Source of the DNA: Palleniella muris
GTDB lineage: Bacteria > Bacteroidota > Bacteroidia > Bacteroidales > Bacteroidaceae
Reading direction: 5' to 3'
NCBI RefSeq assembly: GCF_004792655.1
Contig: NZ_SRZC01000008.1
Location: 62,001 to 126,000 of the forward strand
DNA: 64,000 nt
The notes under the pieces are model-generated. The model saw nothing but the letters and a program-made list of their open reading frames with translations. It searched no databases and had not been told where the DNA came from. This document shows, one piece after another, positions 42,443-50,306 of this stretch. The translations under genes were made by a program, and so were the position numbers. Every line of letters starts with the position of its first letter. Within the stretch, counting starts at the first letter, position 1.

Positions 42443-45016
42443 TTATATCAACCTTTTATACTTTGCATATTTCAAAAGCAGCTGTTTTGTGCCACAGTTC
42501 AGGAACTCCACCGTTGCCTTCGCATTCTCACCTCTTCCTTCTATTTTCAGCACAGTGCCTATACCAAAGCGTTCATGTTCTATGCGCACTCCCGCAGCAA
42601 GCTCACTTGCAGAAGATGCTGAAGCTGTGGAAACATTCGATACCGACAAAGATGAAGCACTACCGTCCATTGCTTTCTGCACTCCGTAGGCAGTGTCTGC
42701 CCGCCCGATTCTCGTCATGCGGCGACCGGAGAAAGTTGAAGCACGCTGCATTTCCTGCTCAAACTCCGGTGTGAAGGTTTCAGCAGGAGCTTCTTTCTGC
42801 CTGCCAAAGACAGCTTTCGGTTTCGAGTCTGCCTTGAACTGCGAAGCCACAGGACGCGAATTCTGATAGCCGCGTCTTCCGGTCATCCATTCCGGACGGT
42901 CTGAACCAGAAGCGTCTCTCTGTCTGTCCCATGGCATCCTGCCTTTGGAAGTCCACGGAGTGGCACTGCCATCATGCTGAAAATTATGGATTTCAACAAA
43001 CTTCGAGTCTATTTCATTCAGGAAACGCGACGGCGTACCGAACTCCAGCTTGCCATAACGGTAACGGTTCTGTGCCGAGGTCAGTATGCAATGCTTCTCC
43101 GCACGAGTGATTGCAACATAGAAAAGACGACGTTCCTCTTCTATGGCACGCTGTGATTCCGTGCATTTTGCAGAAGGGAAAATGTTCTCTTCCATACCGA
43201 CAATGAACACTGTCGGGAACTCCAGCCCTTTGGCAGAATGGATGGTCATCAATGTAACCTTGTCATCCTGCATAGCTGAATCACCGGAAGCATTCTCACC
43301 ATCATCACTTTCAAGGTCTGACTGCAAAGATATTTCCTGAAGGAATTCCGTTATTCCGACATGCTCTTCCCCACTCTCCTCACGGCGGTCATCCACAAAC
43401 TCACGCATAGAGTCTATGAGTTCCTGCAGATTCTCCTGGCGCGAGATGTCATCAGGCTCCGCACCGGAGTAGATGTCCTTCGAGATTCCCGACTCCACGA
43501 CAATACGCTTTCCCAAGGAATAAGCATCTTCCTCTGCCACCGCTTCTGCAAAACCGCCTATCAGTTCTGCAAAAGCCATGAGTTTGGATGCCGTCCCTTT
43601 GTTGACATCAAGATTGTACATCACAGGAGCTTTCACTATCTCCCACGGAGCGACTCTCAGTTCTCCGGACAGCGACATCACCTTGTCAATGGTCGTCTTG
43701 CCTATGCCACGCGCAGGATAATTGATGACTCGGCGCAATGCTTCCTCATCGTGCACATTGACCGTAAGGCGCAGATATGCCACAACATCCTTTATTTCCT
43801 TGCGCTGATAGAACGACAGACCTCCGTAAATGCGGTACGGTATGTTGTCCTTTCGGAACTGTTCCTCAAACGTTCGTGACTGGGCATTCGTACGGTAAAG
43901 TATTGCGAAATCAGCATAATGTGCTCCCTCACCGCGCATGAGCCGCCGAATGTCCTTCGCGACAATCACAGCCTCCTCACGGTCGGAATAGCAGTACTTC
44001 AGCTGCAGGCTTTCTCCTTTATCATTATTGGAATAGACATTCTTCCTTATCTGGCGCCGGTTATGCTCGATAAGGCTGTTCGCTGCCTGAACAATCCTTT
44101 GCGTAGAACGGTAGTTCTGTTCCAGTTTGAACAGGCGTGCACCGGATTCCGATGACGAACCGGCAGCGTCCGCCACACCATCCTGCCGCTCACCGAACTT
44201 CTGCCGGAAATCAAGAATATTGTCAATGTCCGCCCCACGAAACCCATATATCGACTGTGCATCATCACCAACGACACATATCTGCCGGTGGTCACGGACT
44301 ATCTGCAACACAATCTTCTGCTGCACAGCATTCGTGTCCTGATACTCATCGACAAGAACATACCGGAACCTGTCAGCGTATTTGGCACGCACAGCCTCGT
44401 TTTTCTCAAAAAGAAGATATGTATAAAGCAAAAGGTCATCGAAATCCATTGCATTAGCCTGACGCAGACGGTTCTGGTACTCTTCGTATATCCGTGGCAT
44501 GCGCGGCATTCCGGACTCTTTGTCACGGACGGCATGGCTGCTGTTTGAAGCATAATCCACAGGCAATTCGATGTTATTCTTTGCCATTGAAATACGGCTA
44601 TGCACTGTGGCAGGCTTGTAAATCTTCTCATCAAGCCCTAATTCCTTTACTATGGCGTTGAGCAAAGAACGTGAGTCGCCCTCGTCATAGATGGTAAAAG
44701 AGGAAGTGTAGCCGATACTCCCCGCCTCGGCACGCAATATTCTTGAAAATACAGAGTGGAACGTGCCCATGTGGAGGTACCGTGCCGCATCCCCACCGAC
44801 AAGCTGTCCGATGCGCTGCTTCATTTCGTTTGCAGCCTTGTTGGTGAATGTCAGTGCAAGGATTTCCCATGGCATATAGCCATTTTCAATAAGGTACGCA
44901 ATCTTATAGGTAAGCACACGGGTCTTGCCGGAACCCGCTCCTGCAATGACAAGTGACGGTCCGGCACAATATTCCACAGCCTCTCGCTGCGAGGCGTTCA
45001 GTTCTTCAAGGTTCAT
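42443..45016 (-). CDS. UvrD/PcrA-type SF1 DNA helicase
   Basis: An 857-residue ATP-dependent 3'-5' helicase. Motif Q/I: LNASQREAVEYCAGPSLVIA then GAGSGKTRVLTYK. Motif II: LVDEYQDTN. Later: GDDAQSIYGFRGAD, LEQNYRSTQRI, LMTIHSAKGLEFPTVF, and LFYVAITRAEKH (motifs III-VI). The C-terminal 130 residues are low in complexity and end in FGIGTVLKIEGRGENAKATV, a Tudor-like region like the one PcrA uses to bind RNA polymerase. It should act in nucleotide excision and mismatch repair. Downstream of mtgA with an 85 bp gap. Confidence 0.94.
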   Translation of the reverse strand: MNLEELNASQREAVEYCAGPSLVIAGAGSGKTRVLTYKIAYLIENGYMPWEILALTFTNKAANEMKQRIGQLVGGDAARYLHMGTFHSVFSRILRAEAGSIGYTSSFTIYDEGDSRSLLNAIVKELGLDEKIYKPATVHSRISMAKNNIELPVDYASNSSHAVRDKESGMPRMPRIYEEYQNRLRQANAMDFDDLLLYTYLLFEKNEAVRAKYADRFRYVLVDEYQDTNAVQQKIVLQIVRDHRQICVVGDDAQSIYGFRGADIDNILDFRQKFGERQDGVADAAGSSSESGARLFKLEQNYRSTQRIVQAANSLIEHNRRQIRKNVYSNNDKGESLQLKYCYSDREEAVIVAKDIRRLMRGEGAHYADFAILYRTNAQSRTFEEQFRKDNIPYRIYGGLSFYQRKEIKDVVAYLRLTVNVHDEEALRRVINYPARGIGKTTIDKVMSLSGELRVAPWEIVKAPVMYNLDVNKGTASKLMAFAELIGGFAEAVAEEDAYSLGKRIVVESGISKDIYSGAEPDDISRQENLQELIDSMREFVDDRREESGEEHVGITEFLQEISLQSDLESDDGENASGDSAMQDDKVTLMTIHSAKGLEFPTVFIVGMEENIFPSAKCTESQRAIEEERRLFYVAITRAEKHCILTSAQNRYRYGKLEFGTPSRFLNEIDSKFVEIHNFQHDGSATPWTSKGRMPWDRQRDASGSDRPEWMTGRRGYQNSRPVASQFKADSKPKAVFGRQKEAPAETFTPEFEQEMQRASTFSGRRMTRIGRADTAYGVQKAMDGSASSLSVSNVSTASASSASELAAGVRIEHERFGIGTVLKIEGRGENAKATVEFLNCGTKQLLLKYAKYKRLI

Positions 45017-45101
45017 AAATCAATGAGGGGGACTCTGAAGTTTATTAGAGTTAGAGTTATTCGATTTATCCGAATGATTCGATTTCATCAACCGAACACC
45101 T

Positions 45102-45863
45102 TTATTTCTGATATTTATACACACCACCGGCTACAGTGGATGTGTTGATAGCTTCCCCTTCTTTTGGGAATGAAGGGATAAAGCGCATCTCACGCTGTAT
45201 GCGCTGCTGTCGCTGGCGCATATAATAGCTTGGATTCAGTGAGGAGTATTTTCTCGGATTAGGCAGGGTCGCCGCTATCAGGGCACAGTCCGCGCGTGTC
45301 AGGTCTATACTTGTTTTTCCTTCGAAATGGTACTTCGCCACAGCATCCGCACCATATATGCCCGGTCCCATCTCTATGGAATTGAGGTAGACTTCCATGA
45401 TACGCTGCTTGGACCAGAACATTTCTATCAGGAAAGTGAAATAGCTCTCCAATCCCTTGCGCACCCAACTCCTGCCGGGCCATAGGAAAACATTCTTCGC
45501 CGTCTGCTGGGATATGGTCGACGCGCCATGCACCGTACCGCCTCTGCTGTTGTGCATCACCGCCTTCTGTATGGCATTGAAGTCAAAACCGTGATGCAGG
45601 AGGAAACGCTGGTCCTCACTCGCCATGACGGCAACAGGCAGATGCTTGGAGATTTTATCCATACTCACCCAATGGTGGTGCATGGCTATGGTCTTTCCGT
45701 CCTTCACCTGCTCGACTGTCCGGATAATCATCAGCGGAGTGATGTAGACCGGCACATACTTGAACAGCAGGACAGCAAGAATCGTTGACGCAAAGAAGAT
45801 TGCAACCACTGCGGCCACAATCTTCTTCAAAAGTCCGAATGTCAAAGTGTTAAGCAAACTCAT
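45102..45863 (-). CDS. mtgA: Monofunctional peptidoglycan transglycosylase MtgA (GT51)
   Basis: A 253-residue GT51 enzyme polymerising lipid II. An N-terminal membrane anchor (about 10-33: KIVAAVVAIFFASTILAVLL) precedes the domain with AVMASEDQRFLLHHGFDFNA, where the Glu of EDQRF is catalytic. GASTISQQTAKNVFLWPGRSWVRKG and KQRIMEVYLNSIEMGPGIYG follow. No transpeptidase domain is present. It lies 10 bp after the OmpA-like lipoprotein gene, so the two are likely co-transcribed and both act at the cell envelope. Confidence 0.95.
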   Translation of the reverse strand: MSLLNTLTFGLLKKIVAAVVAIFFASTILAVLLFKYVPVYITPLMIIRTVEQVKDGKTIAMHHHWVSMDKISKHLPVAVMASEDQRFLLHHGFDFNAIQKAVMHNSRGGTVHGASTISQQTAKNVFLWPGRSWVRKGLESYFTFLIEMFWSKQRIMEVYLNSIEMGPGIYGADAVAKYHFEGKTSIDLTRADCALIAATLPNPRKYSSLNPSYYMRQRQQRIQREMRFIPSFPKEGEAINTSTVAGGVYKYQK

Positions 45864-45873
45864 TTATGCTATA

Positions 45874-46572
45874 TCACTTGAGTGTGCCGGCATTAGCAGC
45901 ATCCACCATGGCCTGGGAAGCATACAGATAGACCTCCACACGGCGGCTTGCAGCAGCGTTCTCGGAACCGTCGCTGTTGCGGATAAGATACTGTGGGTCC
46001 TCGCCAAAGCCCTTCACTGTCTTTATCTGTGCAGGAGCGACACGGCAGGTGTTCATGAGATAGTTTGACACAGCATAGGCACGGTTGTTGCTGAGGTCAA
46101 GGTTAAGCTGGTCGGAACCGTCGGAAGATGCGTAACCGTAGATAGCCACGTCACAGTCTGTGTAGACGTTCAGCACACTGTTTGCGAACTTGCTCAAAGC
46201 ATTCTGTGCAGCCGGCTGAAGCGCAGACTTGCCTGTGTTGAAAAGGATACCGTTGTCAAAAGAGACCTTTACAGCCTGCAGACCGTTAGCATCCGTAACG
46301 CTCTCGACAGTAGCATTCTCAACCTGTGCAGCAGCAGCCTTCGCCTTGTCCATTTTCTTGCCGATGAGGTAGCCCGCACCGGTACCTACCGCACCGCCAA
46401 TGGCTGAACCGATGAGTGCACTCTTGCCGCTCTTGCCTGCAAGACCGCCGATGAGTGCGCCAAGAGCAGCACCGCCGCCACCACCTGCCAGCATACCTGT
46501 CTGCTGACTTGAACCACAACCTGCCAACACAAGTGCTGCAAGAGCAACACATATTGTCTTAATACCTTTCAT
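45874..46572 (-). CDS. OmpA-family lipoprotein with glycine zipper
   Basis: A 232-residue lipoprotein. The lipobox is LVLAGC (Cys at 19). Residues about 28-72 are a Gly/Ala-rich zipper (LAGGGGGAALGALIGGLAGK, IGSAIGGAVGTGAGYLIG) that probably inserts in the membrane. Residues about 105-220 form an OmpA peptidoglycan-binding domain, with YGYASSDGSDQLNLDLSNNR and ENAAASRRVEVYL. Expected in the outer membrane, tethering it to peptidoglycan. First gene of the ompA-mtgA-uvrD cluster. Confidence 0.92.
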   Translation of the reverse strand: MKGIKTICVALAALVLAGCGSSQQTGMLAGGGGGAALGALIGGLAGKSGKSALIGSAIGGAVGTGAGYLIGKKMDKAKAAAAQVENATVESVTDANGLQAVKVSFDNGILFNTGKSALQPAAQNALSKFANSVLNVYTDCDVAIYGYASSDGSDQLNLDLSNNRAYAVSNYLMNTCRVAPAQIKTVKGFGEDPQYLIRNSDGSENAAASRRVEVYLYASQAMVDAANAGTLK

Positions 46573-46619
46573 AGCCTTTGCTTTTTGTTTAATGAATCAA
46601 TCTATAAAAATATTGGGTG

Positions 46620-46651
46620 CAAATTTCGTGAAAAATATTGAGATATGCAAG
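46620..46651 (-). promoter_or_regulatory. Possible promoter of the ompA-like / mtgA cluster
   Basis: CTTG (complement of 46648-46651), 20 bp, GAAATTTG (complement of 46620-46627). Both boxes have one mismatch to the consensus, with correct spacing, 47 bp before the start codon. Confidence 0.45.
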
Positions 46652-46818
46652 CATTTTTGCGTTAATTAACGCTGAGCGGCATTTACACCGCTATTCCGTG
46701 GATAATAATTCGAGTTTTCTCCCGAAAGGCTGTCCTTTTGCCCAAGAATCCGAAAGGTGGCACGCATTTGGTGAGTGTACAGCCATGTAGAAATGCAAGC
46801 ATGGCGAGTGGCATAATG

Positions 46819-46910
46819 ACAGGTAACCTTTCACATCATAAAAGATTACGGTTGACCCGGTGAAATGTTACCTTTTGCAGACCAAAGGATAACCTTTCAC
46901 CGGGTCAACC
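46819..46910. repeat. 22-bp-period intergenic repeat array, site 4 (long palindrome)
   Basis: Cores GGTAAC at 46822, GATTAC at 46844, GTTACC at 46867 and ATAACC at 46889: spacing 22, 23, 22 bp. Units 2-4 also form one long hairpin: GGTTGACCCGGTGAAA pairs perfectly over 16 bp with TTTCACCGGGTCAACC, and the stem continues through the GTTACC core with one bulge. It lies in the 437 bp gap between mutS2 (3' end) and the ompA-like gene; the remainder of the gap shows only the weak promoter. Confidence 0.85.
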
Positions 46911-47009
46911 GTTCTTTAATGTTTATTAAGTTTTTATTTTGCTGAAAACAAGCGGATGCCTGACATTTTGCTGCATATCGCACCGTTTTGCTTACAGGGA
47001 TGTCTTCCG

Positions 47010-49646
47010 TCAGAACTCAGCTACCGTTATGCCTGTCCCACCGAACCTGATATCCTCGTCACGGTAGCGTATTACGTTTGGCACAGAGCCAAGATACTGG
47101 CGGATGAGCTGTCGGAGGATGCCGTTTCCCTTGCCATGCAAGATGCGCACCTGCTGAACTCCGACAAGGATTGCGTCGTCAATGAAATACTGCACTGCCG
47201 TGAGTGCCTCATCACCTCTCATGCCACGCACATCCAGTTCATGGTTGAAATTGCGCGTGTGGTCATCCATTGTCGCACGAGTGGCATGGGACACCTTTGC
47301 CGTCTCTGCGGCAAGGGCGGCCGCTGCGGCAGAAAGACCGCCGCGAAGCATGTTCTCATCCGTGACATTCTGTGAAGCAACCTCCTGGCGGGCATGCTCC
47401 AGACGGTCAGACTTAACCTTTGAGCGCATTCCTCCGGAGAATGTCACGGTTGCCATTTTGCCCTGAATCGCCTCAACTGTGCCGACAGTCTTTGTGCCAC
47501 GGATGCGTACACTGTCGCCCACCTCCACAGGTTTCGAGGCATCGATACGCTGAGCAGCCTCACGCAACACCTCTGCTGCCTTTTTCTCTGCAGCATTGAT
47601 GGCACCTTCCGCCTTGTTCCGCTTGCGCTCCTCACGACGTCGCTGGCGCTGCTGGATCTGCTCTATCTTCTTTTGGATCGCATCATCCTTCGCCTTGAGG
47701 TCTATCTCGTCAACCTCTTGCTCAAAGGTGCGCAATTCCTCACGTATGCGCTTTGTCTCCTCTTTCTCTGCCTGCGCCTCGCGTATTTCCTTTATGGCAA
47801 GTTCCACACGGCGGTTGCTCTCCTGAATGATTTCCTTCGCCTCAGCCTTTGCCTTCGCAATAATATCATGCCGTTCCTTGTTCAGCCGTTCTATCTCCTC
47901 ACGATACCGGAGGACGGTCTTCTCCATATCCTTCTCGTGTTGGTGGATGGTCTGACGCTTTCCCTCCCAATAGCGCTTGTCACGGACAATATCCTGCAAG
48001 TACTTGTCGCTCTGGATATAATCCTGACCGACTATCTCCGTGGCAGCCTTTATGACAGACTCCGGCAGACCAATCTTCCTTGCAATCTCTATCGCGAATG
48101 ACGAGCCCGGCCTGCCTATGGCAAGCTGGAACAAGGCACGCATCTCATGGCGGTCATAGAGCATTGCACCGTTGGCAACGCCATCATGACGGTCGGCAAA
48201 CTCTTTCAGATTCTGATAATGCGTTGTCACTATGCCCCACACCTTGTTATTGCATAGCTGTTCAAGGACACTTTCCGCTATAGCTCCGCCTATCTGTGGC
48301 TCCGTTCCGGTGCCGAACTCATCGATGAGTATCATTGTGCCGGCATCTGCATTGCGGAGCATCTGCTTCATGTTCATAAGGTGGCTGGAATATGTCGACA
48401 AATCATCAGAAATGCTCTGCTCATCGCCGATGTCCATCATTATGCTTTTGAACACTCCGGTGCGCGACCTCTCACCGACAGGAATGGACAAGCCGCACTG
48501 CAACATGTATTGCAGCAATCCGGCTGTCTTCAGGCAGACAGACTTTCCTCCGGCATTCGGACCGGAAATGATAAGCATCCGCTTCTCTTCCGTCAGCGTT
48601 ATGTCAAGCGGCACAATGCGTTTTGCAGGAGAAGTGTCCTCCGGAACGCGCTCACGCTCATGCTTCTCTATGGAAAGCTGCAGCAGAGGATGACGCGCCT
48701 GAATCCAATCGACCACAGGAGACTGCTCCACCTCCGGCTCAAAAGCCTTCAAAGTCTCGGCAAGCAAAGACTTTGCACGTATGAAGTCAACATAAGCAAG
48801 AAGGCGGTACGACTCCCCTATCATACGGATATGGGGACGTATCTGTGATGCTATGCCTTTCAATATACGGACTATCTCACGGCGTTCCTCTGCCTCCAAC
48901 TCGCGGATCTTGTTGTTTGCCTCCACGACCTCTGTCGGTTCGATGAAGACAGTCCTGCCGGAAGCGGACTCATCGTGCACGATGCCCGAGATTTTGCGCT
49001 TCATGGCAGGCACGACAGGGATAACCAACCTGCCGTCACGCAACGCCGGGGTGACATCACGCTCTATGAGTCCTTCGCGCTTGGCATTATTGAGAATACC
49101 GTTAAGTGTCCTTGAGATTGAGCCTTCCATGCTTCTCAACTCATAACGTATACGTCCCAGTTCACGCGTGGCATTGTCACGCAGATGACCGGAATTGTCA
49201 AGCAGCTGCCCTATACGTCCTGTTATATTAGGGAATATGCAGATACCTTCCGTCAGTTTCTGCAAGGCAGGATAGCGGTAACAGAACTCTCCGTCAGCCG
49301 TTTCGTCAGCATCACGTGAGAGGAATGTAATAATCTTGTGAATGGTTGTGAGCGAACGCTGCAGATTCCACAGTTCCTCTTCCTCAAGATGCGTACCTTC
49401 AAGGCGGAGGCGTGCTATCGCCTCACGCATGTCAAAGAAATAGTCAAGAGGGAAATCGTCAGTTTCCTCCTTCAGACGGCGGAACTCCCTGACCTGCTGA
49501 AGCCATGCCTGAATCTCCGAAGCGTCAGTGGAGAAGAGCATGTCGTCAACCATCTTGCGTCCCAGACCGCACATGCAACGGTTGGCGAGCATTACGCGAA
49601 TCTCGTCAAACCCTATCTTATGTTCAAAATTTTCCGGATATATCAT
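47010..49646 (-). CDS. mutS2: Endonuclease MutS2
   Basis: An 878-residue MutS-family protein. The ATPase has Walker A in IISGPNAGGKSVCLKTAG, then MMDIGDEQSISDDLSTYSSH and LIDEFGTGTEP. A long coiled coil (about residues 540-690, rich in K/E/R) follows, and a C-terminal Smr nuclease domain carries ELDVRGMRGDEAL and VRILHGKGNGILR. It lacks the mismatch-recognition domain of MutS1. Family roles include suppressing recombination and rescuing collided ribosomes. It is longer than B. subtilis MutS2 (785), mainly in the coiled coil and linker. Its ATG overlaps the LolA stop codon by 4 bp (ATGA). Confidence 0.95.
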   Translation of the reverse strand: MIYPENFEHKIGFDEIRVMLANRCMCGLGRKMVDDMLFSTDASEIQAWLQQVREFRRLKEETDDFPLDYFFDMREAIARLRLEGTHLEEEELWNLQRSLTTIHKIITFLSRDADETADGEFCYRYPALQKLTEGICIFPNITGRIGQLLDNSGHLRDNATRELGRIRYELRSMEGSISRTLNGILNNAKREGLIERDVTPALRDGRLVIPVVPAMKRKISGIVHDESASGRTVFIEPTEVVEANNKIRELEAEERREIVRILKGIASQIRPHIRMIGESYRLLAYVDFIRAKSLLAETLKAFEPEVEQSPVVDWIQARHPLLQLSIEKHERERVPEDTSPAKRIVPLDITLTEEKRMLIISGPNAGGKSVCLKTAGLLQYMLQCGLSIPVGERSRTGVFKSIMMDIGDEQSISDDLSTYSSHLMNMKQMLRNADAGTMILIDEFGTGTEPQIGGAIAESVLEQLCNNKVWGIVTTHYQNLKEFADRHDGVANGAMLYDRHEMRALFQLAIGRPGSSFAIEIARKIGLPESVIKAATEIVGQDYIQSDKYLQDIVRDKRYWEGKRQTIHQHEKDMEKTVLRYREEIERLNKERHDIIAKAKAEAKEIIQESNRRVELAIKEIREAQAEKEETKRIREELRTFEQEVDEIDLKAKDDAIQKKIEQIQQRQRRREERKRNKAEGAINAAEKKAAEVLREAAQRIDASKPVEVGDSVRIRGTKTVGTVEAIQGKMATVTFSGGMRSKVKSDRLEHARQEVASQNVTDENMLRGGLSAAAAALAAETAKVSHATRATMDDHTRNFNHELDVRGMRGDEALTAVQYFIDDAILVGVQQVRILHGKGNGILRQLIRQYLGSVPNVIRYRDEDIRFGGTGITVAEF

Positions 49647-50245
49647 CTCAAATCTATGATTTCTGCTTTAGGGTAGTCCTTGGAATTGAAACTGAACTCC
49701 TTGTCGGAAATGGCTTTCTTGCTGAAATTTGAGATTTGTATCGTTATCCACTGTCCCTTCTGAAGCATGCGCACCTGTGTCGGCACATACTTGCTGTTCA
49801 CTGTTATATACATCTCAGATATTGCCTGTTTTCCTGTCGCAACCATGTGGACAAGGCGTGTGTTCCCCTGAATCTTCTGTGAAAGCTTGTAGCCTTTCTT
49901 GTAAAGGGAGATGAAGGAATAAGGGTTCATCATCTGCTGCTTGCTGACTGACGGGTTGGCAACATTCACTTCGTTTGTCGAAGCCATGTATGTCCACTGC
50001 GTCTTGCCGTTGTACCACATTGTTGCATTCGGTGTGCGCGCACGGAATTTCGTGCCTTTTATGGCGATTGAGCCTGTCTGTCTGCCAATTTTCCCTCCCG
50101 AAATGGTGAAGGAAGCACTTGCTCCGCTCTTATTACCCACGACAGCAGCCACCTTGTCGAGTGTCTTCCTTGCATCCTCAGCATTGCCGGCAAAAGCATG
50201 CAAGGCAACGAAAACGAGACTGAATAAAAGTAATATCTTTTTCAT
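49643..50245 (-). CDS. LolA-like outer-membrane lipoprotein carrier
   Basis: A 200-residue periplasmic protein with a signal peptide (LLLFSLVFVALHAFA). The mature part shows the incomplete beta-barrel pattern of LolA: SASFTISGGKIGRQTGSIAI, KFRARTPNATMWYNGKTQWT and QISNFSKKAISDKEFSFNSK. It should shuttle lipoproteins from the Lol ABC transporter to the outer membrane; Bacteroidota have LolA but usually no recognisable LolB. Located between ftsK (61 bp) and mutS2 (4 bp overlap). Confidence 0.85.
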   Translation of the reverse strand: MKKILLLFSLVFVALHAFAGNAEDARKTLDKVAAVVGNKSGASASFTISGGKIGRQTGSIAIKGTKFRARTPNATMWYNGKTQWTYMASTNEVNVANPSVSKQQMMNPYSFISLYKKGYKLSQKIQGNTRLVHMVATGKQAISEMYITVNSKYVPTQVRMLQKGQWITIQISNFSKKAISDKEFSFNSKDYPKAEIIDLR

Positions 50246-50306
50246 TTGTTTGTATCTCTTTTGTGATTTTGAATGGTCTTTATGTAATTTTCAATACTTA
50301 TGTGCA

